In this document: positions 26,068-34,919 of the stretch, in pieces
How positions within the stretch are numbered: the stretch's first letter is position 1
Layout of the letters: every line of letters starts with the position of its first letter
Assembly (NCBI GenBank): GCA_001771535.1
Contig: MEUB01000031.1
Span: forward strand, 1-50,158
Reading direction: 5' to 3'
Length of the DNA: 50,158 bases
DNA from: a candidate division WOR-1 bacterium RIFOXYB2_FULL_37_13
Lineage (GTDB): Bacteria > Margulisbacteria > WOR-1 > XYC2-FULL-46-14 > XYC2-FULL-37-10
The notes under the pieces: model-generated
The model's input: only the letters and a program-made list of their open reading frames with translations
Told to the model about the DNA's origin: nothing
Databases searched by the model: none
Position numbers and translations under genes: made by a program

Positions 26068-26076
26068 TGGTATAAT
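26068..26076 (+). promoter_or_regulatory. Extended -10 promoter of the RNA methyltransferase gene
   Basis: TGGTATAAT ends six bases before the ATG. The expected first transcribed base coincides with the start codon, and there is no Shine-Dalgarno, so translation is probably leaderless. No -35 box is recognisable. It is divergent from the BNR gene promoter. Confidence 0.6.
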
Positions 26077-26082
26077 TACATA

Positions 26083-26856
26083 ATGAAGTTAAATCCCCGT
26101 GCAAAATTGGCCTTTGACCTTATTGCCCAAAAAAAACTTAGGCAGGAAACCCTTCTTTTTGTCGCGGAAGGGGAAAAACTTGTTTTAGAGGCGCTTACTT
26201 TTGGCAAAATAAAATTCATCCTTTTTTCAAAAGAGAGTCCCATTGTTTTGTCGGCACAAAAAAAAGGAATTGAAAACTTTAGAATCTCACAGAAAGAGAT
26301 GGACAAAATATCGTCAGTTGAAACTTCACAGGGGATTTTAGCTGTTTGCAAAAATCCATCTTATGACTTTGACTCGATTTTTAATCCGGTTCAGTCATCT
26401 GTTTCTTTAATATTATTTCCAGTAGAAATTCAGGATCCGGGAAACTTAGGTACAATGATAAGAACCGTTGACGCTGTCAACGGGTCAGGAATGATTATTT
26501 CGCGGGGAACGGTTGAGCCTTACAACCCAAAAGTTGTGCGATCGACAATGGGCTCGATTTTCAGGGTGCCGATTGTTGAGATAAAAGAAATTTCTTCTTT
26601 TTTAAAAAAGTTGAAGGATAAAGGTATTAATATTGTAGGTACAGATTTGAACACAGAAAAAACTCATTGGGAAGTTGATTTTAAGAAGCCTACTGTTTTA
26701 TTGATAGGGAATGAGTCTTCCGGTTTATCTTCCGAAGCATTAGAATTATGTGATGAAACTATAAAAATTCCAATCCCCGGGAAAGCCGAATCGCTAAATG
26801 CGGCAATGGCGGCTTCTATTATATTATATGAAGCTGTAAGGCAGAGAAACTGCTAA
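26083..26856 (+). CDS. TrmH/SpoU-family RNA 2'-O-methyltransferase
   Basis: A 257-residue SPOUT methyltransferase that transfers a methyl group from SAM to a ribose 2'-OH in rRNA or tRNA. The N-terminal substrate-binding domain (FVAEGEKLVLEAL) is followed by the three SPOUT motifs: QDPGNLGTMIRT, LLIGNESSGLS and IPIPGKAESLNAAMAASI, which form the trefoil knot. The architecture matches the RlmB/TsnR-like 23S rRNA group, with the exact site unknown. It lies upstream of pheS, a common bacterial neighbourhood. Confidence 0.9.
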   Translation: MKLNPRAKLAFDLIAQKKLRQETLLFVAEGEKLVLEALTFGKIKFILFSKESPIVLSAQKKGIENFRISQKEMDKISSVETSQGILAVCKNPSYDFDSIFNPVQSSVSLILFPVEIQDPGNLGTMIRTVDAVNGSGMIISRGTVEPYNPKVVRSTMGSIFRVPIVEIKEISSFLKKLKDKGINIVGTDLNTEKTHWEVDFKKPTVLLIGNESSGLSSEALELCDETIKIPIPGKAESLNAAMAASIILYEAVRQRNC

Positions 26857-26878
26857 CAGTACAAAGTTCCAGTTTTTT

Positions 26879-26887
26879 TGTTATAAT
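26879..26887 (+). promoter_or_regulatory. Extended -10 promoter of pheST
   Basis: TGTTATAAT, identical to boxes before dnaB, rex and the flavoprotein gene, gives a leader of about 15 bases that includes the AAGGAG Shine-Dalgarno at 26896-26901. I see no T-box or attenuator structure in the 52-base gap. Confidence 0.55.
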
Positions 26888-26908
26888 TATCTTTTAAGGA
26901 GTAAGAAT

Positions 26909-27928
26909 TTGACGTCAGGAAAAATAGAAGAGATAAAATTACAAGCTGGCAAGGATCTTGATTGTGTAAAATCGCTGCAGGAGCTTGAATTATTTCGCAT
27001 TAAATACCTTGGGAAAAACGGCTTGCTTACCGAGCTTTTGAAATCTTTACGCAATATTGATCCTTCCCAAAGGCCCGCTTTTGGCCAGGCGGTAAATCTT
27101 GCCAAAAAAGAAATAGAGTCAAAACTTACAGAAAAAAAAGTTGAGTTTGAAAACCAGGTTCTAACTAAAAAGCTTTCTGAAAAAGAGATAGACATTACTC
27201 TCCCGGGCAAAAGAATCCCTCGAGGCAAAAAGCATCCGATTACGGTTGTCATGGAAGATTTGGTGAAAATATTCAGAAGATTGGGTTTTGATATTGCTGA
27301 GGGTCCGGATGTAGAGACAGAATATTACAACTTTGAAGCGTTAAACATTCCAAAGTATCATCCTTCCCGTGATATGTGGGCCACATTTTGGCTTGAAAAC
27401 GGTCTTTTATTAAGAACACATACTTCACCTGTTCAAATTCGTATAATGGAAAAAAAAGAGCCTCCATTGGCATTTGTTGTTCCGGGACGGGTTTATAGGA
27501 GAGACGATGATATTACTCATTCCGCAGTATTTCATCAATTAGAGGGGCTTATGGTTGACTTAGATATCACTTTTGGCAACCTAAAGGGGGTATTGACTGC
27601 TTTCCTGCATGCGGTTTTTGGCAAGGATAAAAAGGTAAGGTTTCGGCCAAGTTATTTTCCTTTTACGGAGCCGTCAGCAGAAGTCGATGTTGAGTGTTCC
27701 TCTTGTAATGGTAAAGGATGCCGCCTTTGTAAAAATACGGGGTGGCTTGAAATTTTAGGAGCTGGGATGGTTGACCCCAACGTTTTTGGCTATGTAGATA
27801 TCGATCCTGAAAAATATTCAGGATTTGCTTTTGGCCTTGGTGTTGAACGTATTGCTATGATTAAATACGGGATTGATGATATAAGGCTCTTTTACGAAAA
27901 TGATTTAAAGTTTTTAAGGCAGTTTTGA
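26909..27928 (+). CDS. pheS: Phenylalanyl-tRNA synthetase alpha subunit
   Basis: It forms the catalytic half of the heterotetramer that charges tRNA-Phe. The N-terminal coiled-coil region is followed by class II motif 2 elements (LRTHTSPVQIR, VPGRVYRRDDDITHS, FHQLEGLMVD) and motif 3 (GFAFGLGVERIAMIKYGI). A C-x2-C-x4-C-x2-C cluster (CSSCNGKGCRLC) is typical of many bacterial PheS. The TTG start has AAGGAG seven bases upstream and gives the usual 339 residues. pheT follows 16 bases later. Confidence 0.96.
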   Translation: MTSGKIEEIKLQAGKDLDCVKSLQELELFRIKYLGKNGLLTELLKSLRNIDPSQRPAFGQAVNLAKKEIESKLTEKKVEFENQVLTKKLSEKEIDITLPGKRIPRGKKHPITVVMEDLVKIFRRLGFDIAEGPDVETEYYNFEALNIPKYHPSRDMWATFWLENGLLLRTHTSPVQIRIMEKKEPPLAFVVPGRVYRRDDDITHSAVFHQLEGLMVDLDITFGNLKGVLTAFLHAVFGKDKKVRFRPSYFPFTEPSAEVDVECSSCNGKGCRLCKNTGWLEILGAGMVDPNVFGYVDIDPEKYSGFAFGLGVERIAMIKYGIDDIRLFYENDLKFLRQF

Positions 27929-27944
27929 GGATGGCAGAAGAAAT

Positions 27945-29900
27945 ATGAAAGTTTCTATTGAATGGCTGAAAGATTTTGTTAATATAAATATGAAGGCCGA
28001 AGAGCTTGCTGACAGGCTTACAATGGCCGGACTTGAGACTTTTGTCCATTCTTTTAATGTTCTTGATGTTGACATCCTTCCAAACAGGGGGGACTGCCAA
28101 TCTGTATTGGGGATTAGCCGCGAAGTTTGCGCTATAACGGGCACCAAGCCGAGAGTAGATAAAATAAAAGTTAGAGAAACAAAAGAAAAAATTTCTTCCT
28201 ATCTTAAAGTTGATATAAGAGACAAAAAGCTTTGCTCTCGCTATATGGCTCGTGTTATCAAAAATGTCAAAATCAAAGAATCGCCCGCCTGGCTTAAAGG
28301 CAGATTGGAAGCATTTGGCATTAGATCGATAAATAATGTCGTAGATGTTACAAATTATATTTTATTGGGATATGGCCAGCCTATGCATGCTTTTGATGCC
28401 GACAAACTGCATTTCCGCAGCGGAGGGCTCAAACAAATTATTGTAAGAAAAGCATCTACTGATGAAGCGTTTAAAACTTTAGACGGAACAGATCATAAGC
28501 TTGCAAAAGATATGCTTGTGATTTCTGATTCCGAACGGGCAATCGCATTGGCCGGAGTTATGGGAGGAAAAAATACGGAAGTATCAGAAACGACAACTAA
28601 TATTATATTGGAATCGGCTTATTTTAACCCTGTGTCTATCAGCAGAACAGCAAAAGAAGTAAAATTAAGAACCGAATCTTCCTCCCGGTTTGAAAAAGGC
28701 GTTGACTTAAATATGGTCGAAGAGGCGTTGGATCGGGGAGCTCAAATGATCGCAGACCTTTCTGGCGGGGAAATTTTATCAGGAAGAATCGATATAAAAG
28801 AAAAAAAGCGCGATCAAAAATTGTTAGAGTTAAGATTTTCTAGAATGGATCAGGTTTTAGGCATTAAAATTTTGCCCGAGGTTGCGATTAAGATTTTAAA
28901 AAGGTTGGGATTTGAAATCATTAAAAAAGAAACTAAAAAAATAAAGGTCGGTGTTCCAAGTTTTAGGGCGGGGGATATTGAAAGGGAAATTGATCTTATA
29001 GAAGAAGTATCGCGAATAAATGATTACAATAAAATTTTGCCGACAATGCCCCGATTTGTTAAAAAAGCTTTGGGAGAAGACAGCCTGGATAAAATATCCC
29101 GTGTTAAGGATATACTTATTGGCTGTGGTTTATATGAAGCTCAAACATTTAGCATAGTACATCCGGAAAGCGCAGGCGTTGGGGCTTTGAAGATATCAAA
29201 TCCAATGGTTTATGAAGAATCTGTTATGCGGACGGATATTATTCCCGGGATTTTAAAAGTTATTTCACACAACGCAAGGCATCAAGAGGACGATATAAGG
29301 ATTTTTGAAGTGGGCAAGGTTTTTGTCCCCGGTGATCCGCATCATGAAAAAGAAATTGTTGCGGGAGCCATAACATTTGCGAATTCTTCTTATTTTTTTA
29401 TTAAGGGGGTCGTTGAAACTTTAATTTCAGAATTTATTGATGAATTTGAAGTTTCACCGGTTCAAAATAATTGGGTGCATCCAAACGAGTCGGCAAAGAT
29501 TGATAACATAGGATGGTTTGGCCTTTTGCACCCTGAAGCTGCGAAAAAATGGGATTTTGGCCAAAAGATTTTTGTTTTTCAGATTGATCTGGAGGAACTT
29601 TTAAAGGCAAAAAAAGATAAAAAATTCTCAAAACTTCCTAAATTCCCAAGAGTCAAAAGGGATCTAGCCATGTTTGTTTCACCTCAATCTTCGCACAAGG
29701 AGATAATTAACCTTATAAAAGATGTCGGCGGCGAGATTCTTGAAGAGGTAAAACTTTTCGATGTTTACAAAAACAGCCGGGCATATACGATTTCTTTTAG
29801 AGATAAAAACGCGACGTTGACTGATGATGTTGTAAGCGAAAGGTTTTTGGCGATTCAAAAAGAGTTGGAAGATAAATTAGGAGTTCAGATCAGGAAGTGA
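27945..29900 (+). CDS. pheT: Phenylalanyl-tRNA synthetase beta subunit lacking the tRNA-binding OB domain
   Basis: The N-terminus MKVSIEWLKDFVNI through MAGLET is normal. The chain then passes within about 12 residues to LDVDILPNRGDCQSVLGISREV, skipping the EMAP/OB-fold B2 domain that usually sits between these segments (about 110 residues). The B3/B4 editing region (GYGQPMHAFDADKL, SSSRFEKGVDL), B5 and catalytic-like core are present. The C-terminal FDX-ACB anticodon-binding domain (PRVKRDLAMFV, FRDKNATLTDDVV) is also present. At 651 residues it is about 150 shorter than the E. coli protein. The reading frame is clean, so this looks like real architecture rather than damage. Confidence 0.93.
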   Translation: MKVSIEWLKDFVNINMKAEELADRLTMAGLETFVHSFNVLDVDILPNRGDCQSVLGISREVCAITGTKPRVDKIKVRETKEKISSYLKVDIRDKKLCSRYMARVIKNVKIKESPAWLKGRLEAFGIRSINNVVDVTNYILLGYGQPMHAFDADKLHFRSGGLKQIIVRKASTDEAFKTLDGTDHKLAKDMLVISDSERAIALAGVMGGKNTEVSETTTNIILESAYFNPVSISRTAKEVKLRTESSSRFEKGVDLNMVEEALDRGAQMIADLSGGEILSGRIDIKEKKRDQKLLELRFSRMDQVLGIKILPEVAIKILKRLGFEIIKKETKKIKVGVPSFRAGDIEREIDLIEEVSRINDYNKILPTMPRFVKKALGEDSLDKISRVKDILIGCGLYEAQTFSIVHPESAGVGALKISNPMVYEESVMRTDIIPGILKVISHNARHQEDDIRIFEVGKVFVPGDPHHEKEIVAGAITFANSSYFFIKGVVETLISEFIDEFEVSPVQNNWVHPNESAKIDNIGWFGLLHPEAAKKWDFGQKIFVFQIDLEELLKAKKDKKFSKLPKFPRVKRDLAMFVSPQSSHKEIINLIKDVGGEILEEVKLFDVYKNSRAYTISFRDKNATLTDDVVSERFLAIQKELEDKLGVQIRK

Positions 29901-30030
29901 TTTTTTTCCAGTTTTTTTATTTTTTAAGTGAAATTTTTTAAAAATATGACGAGAAAGAATAAGAAATAGTGAGCCATTAGAATTATCTGCGAATAGTATA
30001 CAAAATACAGATAAAGAGGAAGAAAGAAAA

Positions 30031-30915
30031 ATGTACAGTTATATACAATTGCCAAAAATAGGAGTTAAAATTACTCGAGTGGGGTTTGTGGATAGGGGAC
30101 TGGAAAAAGGCCAGATAGGCAAATGGGTTTTTGGCGGAGCTAAAGGAGAAGAAGTTGAATTCTTAAAAAACACCTTGATTCCCTGCGATTCTGATAGAAC
30201 GCGCACTAAAAGCGGGCGAAAAAATGGTGTATGGCGCAGAAATTCTATTCCAACAGAAATTGAATTATTGGAATCTAACGAAGAATCTTTTACCGTTAGT
30301 ATAACAGGCTTGAGCATTAGAGCTACAGATGAGTGGATTAAATCTTTATGCGTGTGGAACCAATTAATAGGGCTTGCCGGTATTATAGATTCCAGAATAG
30401 GAGGTAGAGGCAATCCCCACACTTTAGTGCAGGATATTTTTATCCCGAAACTTTCTGATTTTAATGGTTTTATTCCTTTTAGTAAAAAGCCAGAAGCAGT
30501 TGACAGTAAGGGACATCTTGTCCCTATAAAATTTATCAGTAAAAAATATTTTGATGCTGATAATTGGGTTTTTGCTTTTCAATCGGTGCTTAGAATGGGA
30601 GGCCGATTGCCTACTACTTTAGAGTTGGCGACAATGGACTTACCTGGAACCAATTTACTGACCATGTCACCCGCGATATCTATAGGAGAAAACTTTATTG
30701 CAAGAAAATGGAATGGAGATTCCTGGGATAATTGTGATGCTGGCGATGTTTCCAGATTAAAGGGTGCCTTTGCTTTGTTTAAAGGGCATGCTGGTTCTGT
30801 TGTTTTTCCAGATGAAAGAGGAACGGAGCCCTTTCATTTTTATATTCTTTTTCCTAATGCCCTAGGCAAGCACCTTGATCCTTCAACTTCATATGAAGCT
30901 CTTTGGAGTGAATAG
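30031..30915 (+). CDS. Unrecognised 294-residue protein
   Basis: I do not recognise the family. There is no signal peptide or membrane helix. The N-terminus is MYSYIQLPKIGVKITRVGF. The C-terminal half has RMGGRLPTTLELATM, then FIARKWNGDSWDN and LFKGHAGSVVFPDERG. The GGRLPT-x-E piece recalls the RLPTEAEW motif of formylglycine-generating-enzyme/C-lectin-like folds and the GWRLPT of DUF1566, which is only a hint. AGAGGAAG precedes the ATG. It stands alone between pheT and mutS. The 130-base upstream gap has T-runs after pheT but no clear terminator stem. Composition matches its neighbours. Confidence 0.75.
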   Translation: MYSYIQLPKIGVKITRVGFVDRGLEKGQIGKWVFGGAKGEEVEFLKNTLIPCDSDRTRTKSGRKNGVWRRNSIPTEIELLESNEESFTVSITGLSIRATDEWIKSLCVWNQLIGLAGIIDSRIGGRGNPHTLVQDIFIPKLSDFNGFIPFSKKPEAVDSKGHLVPIKFISKKYFDADNWVFAFQSVLRMGGRLPTTLELATMDLPGTNLLTMSPAISIGENFIARKWNGDSWDNCDAGDVSRLKGAFALFKGHAGSVVFPDERGTEPFHFYILFPNALGKHLDPSTSYEALWSE

Positions 30916-30945
30916 GTTTATTAAACTTCCCAAATTTTGCGCATC

Positions 30946-30975
30946 TTGAAATTGAGCCCTCGTGTACTATATAAT
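30946..30975 (+). promoter_or_regulatory. Promoter of mutS
   Basis: TTGAAA (30946-30951), an 18-base spacer and TATAAT (30970-30975) give a standard promoter. The leader of about 30 bases holds GGAG seven bases before the ATG. Confidence 0.65.
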
Positions 30976-31013
30976 GATTTTACAGATAGACTGTTTATGA
31001 TTGGAGATAAGCA

Positions 31014-33524
31014 ATGATCCAAACTACCCCCATGGTAAAGCAATATCTTGAAATTAAATCTCAAAATAAAGATTCAATTATTTTTTTTCGACTTGGCGAT
31101 TTCTATGAAATGTTTTATGAGGATGCTGAGCTTGCTTCCCGCGAACTGGAACTTACTTTAACCGGCCGCGGACAAGGCGATAACCGTATGCCCATGTGCG
31201 GAATCCCTCATCACGCGGCAGAAAGTTATATAGCCCGCCTTGTTTCAAAAGGTTATAAAGTCGCGATTTGCGAACAGGTGGAAGATCCGGCTCTTGCAAA
31301 AGGTCTTGTCAAACGGGAAATTGTAAAAATCTATACTCCTGGGACTACGATTGAATCTTCAATGTTGTCACAAAAGACAAATAATTATCTTTTGGCAGTT
31401 TCTTATGAAAAAAACAGATTTGGGGTATCTTATATTGATGCTTCAACGGGAGAATTTAAAATTACAGAAATAGATGATCCTCAAACTTTATTTGATGAAA
31501 TTAACAGAATAAACCCGTCCGAAATTTTATTTTCAGACATGTGGCAGGAGAATGTTCCGGAATATTTTGCGCTGAGGATTAGCCGGTTTAAAGATAATTA
31601 TGATGTTCAGGCAGCTTCTGATAAGTTGAAAAATCATTTCAAAGTTGTTTCTCTTGCTTCTTTTGGAATAGAAACTTTTACTGTCGGGCTTTCATCCGCG
31701 GTGTATATCCTTAACTATTTGGAAGAAACTCAAAAAACAGCATTAAAGCATGTAAATAAAATAGTTCCTTACAGAATTAATCAGTATATGTTTATCGATT
31801 CACAAACCAGGAAAAATCTTGAGCTTGTGCAGACAGCCAGAGATAAATCTTTTAAAGGCTCACTCCTTTGGGTGTTGGACCATTGCAGCACAAACATGGG
31901 AAGCAGACTTCTTAGAAATTGGCTTTTAATGCCGCTAATGGATGTTGATGAGCTAAATAGCCGGTATGATGCCGTTGAAGAATTAAAAAATGATACAATC
32001 TTGCGCGCGGAACTTGTCGAAAAACTAAAGAGAGTGTTCGATATTGAACGGCTTACATCTAAAGTTGCCTCTTCGTCCGCGAATGCAAAAGATTTAATTG
32101 CCCTAAAAGAATCATTAAACGAGATACCGGGAATAAAAATGCTTACCAAAAAATTTACCTCTCTTTTATTGTCCCAAATCTCTTTGATTTCAGATTTGCC
32201 TGAAGTAAAAGAGATAATAAATTCATCAATTACCGAAAATCCCCCTTTTCAAATTAAAGATGGAGGATTGATTAAAGACGGTTATAATGCTGAATTGGAT
32301 GAATTAAGAAAAATTACCAGAGGAGGCAAAAGCTGGATCGCTGAACTTGAAAATACCGAAAGATTAAAAACCGGCATAAAGTCTTTAAAAGTCGGATTTA
32401 ATAGGATTTTTGGCTATTATATCGAAGTTACAACCGCGAATCTTCCTCAGGTTCCGCAGGATTATATAAGAAAACAAACGCTTACAAATTGTGAAAGATA
32501 TATAACACCGGAACTCAAAGAAAAAGAAACTCTTGTATTAAATGCGGACGAAAAAACAAAAGAGCTTGAATGCAATCTCTTTTGCGGGATAAGAAGTAAA
32601 ATTGCTGAGTTTACAGCAGCAATGCAGGCAACCTCGCATTTTCTTGCGATGCTTGATGTTTTAATCTCGCTCGCGGAATCTGCCGCTTTCGGCAAATATT
32701 GCCGTCCAAAAGTTTTACCCAAAGGTGACAATTTGGATTGCTGCCTTTGGGTGTCTGGTTCCCGCCATCCTGTTGTTGAAAAAAGCATAGGGGAGCATAA
32801 TTTTGTTGCAAACAATGTTGAGATGAACAGCGAAAGCAGGTTTCTTTTGATAACGGGCCCCAATATGGCAGGCAAAAGTACTTTCATGAAGCAGACAGCT
32901 TTGATTTTTATTATGGCGCAAATGGGCTCTTTTATTCCTGCGGAAAAGGGGGAGCTTCCGATTGTAGATAGGATTTTTACAAGAATCGGTGCCATGGACG
33001 ACATTTTTTCCGGCCAGTCAACATTTATGCTTGAGATGACAGAGACTGCTAATATCTTAAACAATGCCACGGAAAAAAGTTTTATTGTTTTAGATGAAAT
33101 AGGGAGAGGGACATCTACCTTTGACGGAATGTCGATAGCGGCTGCGGTGGCCGAATATATCCATAACAATATAAAAGCCAAGACGATGTTTGCGACCCAT
33201 TATCATGAAATTACGCAACTTGCGGACAAGCATCCGGGCATGAAAAATCTGAATGTTGCAGTCAAAGAGTCGGGAGATCACATTACGTTTTTACATAAAA
33301 TAGTGGATGGTCCCGCGGATAGGTCTTATGGTATTCAAGTTGCCAGGTTGGCGGGGCTTCCAAACGAAGTTGTTTCCCGCGCCAAAGAAATATACGCGAC
33401 TCTTGAAATGGTTGAAAATGATTTGGGTGAAAAATCTTCAAAATTAAAAGAGGTATCCGCCCTCAAAAAAATTCGCAGATCAAAAAATACACAGGAAGAC
33501 ACGGGACAGGTCAGCTTATTTTAA
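31014..33524 (+). CDS. mutS: DNA mismatch repair protein MutS
   Basis: An 836-residue MutS1. The N-terminal mismatch-binding domain starts TPMVKQYLEIKSQNKDSIIFFRLGDFYEMF and includes the Phe-x-Glu motif (FYEMF). Connector, lever and clamp domains follow. The ATPase Walker A is GPNMAGKST at residues 615-623, with Walker B VLDEIGRGTSTFDG and the FATHYHE switch. It recognises mismatches and signals to MutL. The C-terminal tail ends in GQVSLF, similar to clamp-binding ends. It begins a housekeeping run leading to dnaB. Confidence 0.97.
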   Translation: MIQTTPMVKQYLEIKSQNKDSIIFFRLGDFYEMFYEDAELASRELELTLTGRGQGDNRMPMCGIPHHAAESYIARLVSKGYKVAICEQVEDPALAKGLVKREIVKIYTPGTTIESSMLSQKTNNYLLAVSYEKNRFGVSYIDASTGEFKITEIDDPQTLFDEINRINPSEILFSDMWQENVPEYFALRISRFKDNYDVQAASDKLKNHFKVVSLASFGIETFTVGLSSAVYILNYLEETQKTALKHVNKIVPYRINQYMFIDSQTRKNLELVQTARDKSFKGSLLWVLDHCSTNMGSRLLRNWLLMPLMDVDELNSRYDAVEELKNDTILRAELVEKLKRVFDIERLTSKVASSSANAKDLIALKESLNEIPGIKMLTKKFTSLLLSQISLISDLPEVKEIINSSITENPPFQIKDGGLIKDGYNAELDELRKITRGGKSWIAELENTERLKTGIKSLKVGFNRIFGYYIEVTTANLPQVPQDYIRKQTLTNCERYITPELKEKETLVLNADEKTKELECNLFCGIRSKIAEFTAAMQATSHFLAMLDVLISLAESAAFGKYCRPKVLPKGDNLDCCLWVSGSRHPVVEKSIGEHNFVANNVEMNSESRFLLITGPNMAGKSTFMKQTALIFIMAQMGSFIPAEKGELPIVDRIFTRIGAMDDIFSGQSTFMLEMTETANILNNATEKSFIVLDEIGRGTSTFDGMSIAAAVAEYIHNNIKAKTMFATHYHEITQLADKHPGMKNLNVAVKESGDHITFLHKIVDGPADRSYGIQVARLAGLPNEVVSRAKEIYATLEMVENDLGEKSSKLKEVSALKKIRRSKNTQEDTGQVSLF

Positions 33525-33542
33525 GTTTGTCGGCTCTTAATG

Positions 33543-33572
33543 TTGGCTACTCCTTTAGTCCTATGTTATAAT
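33543..33572 (+). promoter_or_regulatory. Promoter of dnaB with extended -10
   Basis: TTGGCT (33543-33548), an 18-base spacer and TATAAT (33567-33572) preceded by TGT. The ATG lies nine bases after TATAAT and no Shine-Dalgarno intervenes, so a leaderless or near-leaderless transcript is likely. Confidence 0.65.
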
Positions 33573-33581
33573 TTAATTCTT

Positions 33582-34919
33582 ATGGCAGAAGAAAGGATCC
33601 CTCCACAAAATCTTCAAGCGGAACAATCAGTTATTGGTTCGATGTTAATTGATAAAAATGCCATTATTAAAGTTGTTGAATTCTTGAGACCGGACAGCTT
33701 TTATAGAGATGCACATAGGCATATTTTTGAAGCTATTCTAGAGCTTTTTGATAAAGGAGAGCCTGTAGACCTTATTACTGTGACAGAGATTTTGCGCAAG
33801 AATAATACCCTTGAACAGGCGGGCGGTTCGGTTTATGTGTCAGATCTGTTAAACTCTGTTCCAACCGCGGCCAATGTTGAATATTATGCAAAGATTGTTG
33901 AAGAAAAAGCGACTCTTCGTAAAGTTATTGATGCCGGGACAAAAATGGTTGGTGATGCTTTTGATGAGCCGGAGGATGTTGATCAGGTTTTGGACAGGGC
34001 GGAAAGTTCAATTTTTGAAATAGCGTTAAAGCGATCTCGTGAAGGGTTTCACAAGCTTGATCAGATATTAACAAAAGTTCTGGATAAAATAGACCATTTA
34101 TACGGAAAACAGGAACATATTACCGGTATTCCGACAGGATATACCGATCTTGATAAGTTAACCGCTGGATTTCAAAATTCTGATCTAATAATTATCGCTG
34201 CTCGCCCCTCTGTCGGTAAAACCGCGTTTGCTCTCAATATGGCGCAAAATATGGCAATCAAGTTTAAAGTTCCTGTAGCGATTTTTTCACTGGAAATGAG
34301 TAAGGAACAATTGGCACAAAGAATGCTTTGCGCCGAAGCGGAAATAAACGGACTACAATTAAAAACGGCATCACTTCCCGATATGGGCTGGAAAAAATTA
34401 ACAAGAGCCCTTTCCAAGCTTTCTGAAGCTCATATTTATATCGACGATACCGCGTCATTGTCTTCGATGGAAATAAGGGCAAAGTGCAGGAGATTAAAGC
34501 TTGAAAGAGGCTTGGGCCTGGTTGTGATTGATTATCTGCAGCTTATGTCCGGACGGGGAAGGGTAGAAAATCGTGTGCAGGAAATATCGGAAATATCACG
34601 CTCATTAAAGACCTTGGCGAGAGAAATAGATGTTCCTGTTATAGCTTTATCTCAGCTGTCACGCGCGGTGGAACAGAGACCCGACAGAAGGCCGAGGCTT
34701 TCTGACCTCAGAGAGTCTGGAGAAATTGAACAGACCGCTGATTTGGTTATGTTTATACATCGTGAAGATTACTATAATCCCCAATCAGAAAGAGGCAATA
34801 TTGCTGAAATCATTATTGCAAAACAACGTAATGGCCCGATTGGCAGCATAGAATTAGTTTTCAGAAAAGATGTTGCCAAGTTTTGCAACAAAGAAAGCCG
34901 ATATGAGGAAGTAGGGTGA
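33582..34919 (+). CDS. dnaB: Replicative DNA helicase DnaB
   Basis: The hexameric helicase of the replication fork. The N-terminal domain begins MAEERIPPQNLQAEQSVIG, the universal DnaB opening, which decides the start; the frame upstream overlaps the promoter. The RecA-like domain has Walker A ARPSVGKTAFALN (K213), the SLEMSKEQLAQRM helix, VVIDYLQLMSG, and ALSQLSRAVEQRPDRRPRLSDLRESGEIEQ. The length of 445 residues is normal and there is no intein. Its stop overlaps the GTG of the next gene (GTGA). Confidence 0.97.
   Translation: MAEERIPPQNLQAEQSVIGSMLIDKNAIIKVVEFLRPDSFYRDAHRHIFEAILELFDKGEPVDLITVTEILRKNNTLEQAGGSVYVSDLLNSVPTAANVEYYAKIVEEKATLRKVIDAGTKMVGDAFDEPEDVDQVLDRAESSIFEIALKRSREGFHKLDQILTKVLDKIDHLYGKQEHITGIPTGYTDLDKLTAGFQNSDLIIIAARPSVGKTAFALNMAQNMAIKFKVPVAIFSLEMSKEQLAQRMLCAEAEINGLQLKTASLPDMGWKKLTRALSKLSEAHIYIDDTASLSSMEIRAKCRRLKLERGLGLVVIDYLQLMSGRGRVENRVQEISEISRSLKTLAREIDVPVIALSQLSRAVEQRPDRRPRLSDLRESGEIEQTADLVMFIHREDYYNPQSERGNIAEIIIAKQRNGPIGSIELVFRKDVAKFCNKESRYEEVG

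Noticed and set aside
29901-29940. Terminator after pheT
   Set aside because: Two T-runs are present, but the only stem is a four-base GGAA/TTCC pairing, too weak to support.
32462-33181. Long antisense open frame across mutS
   Set aside because: It mirrors the codon pattern of mutS on the other strand, has no start signals and no recognisable protein character. Similar shadows over PheS, WcaJ, AlaS and the NuoF-like gene were dismissed for the same reason.
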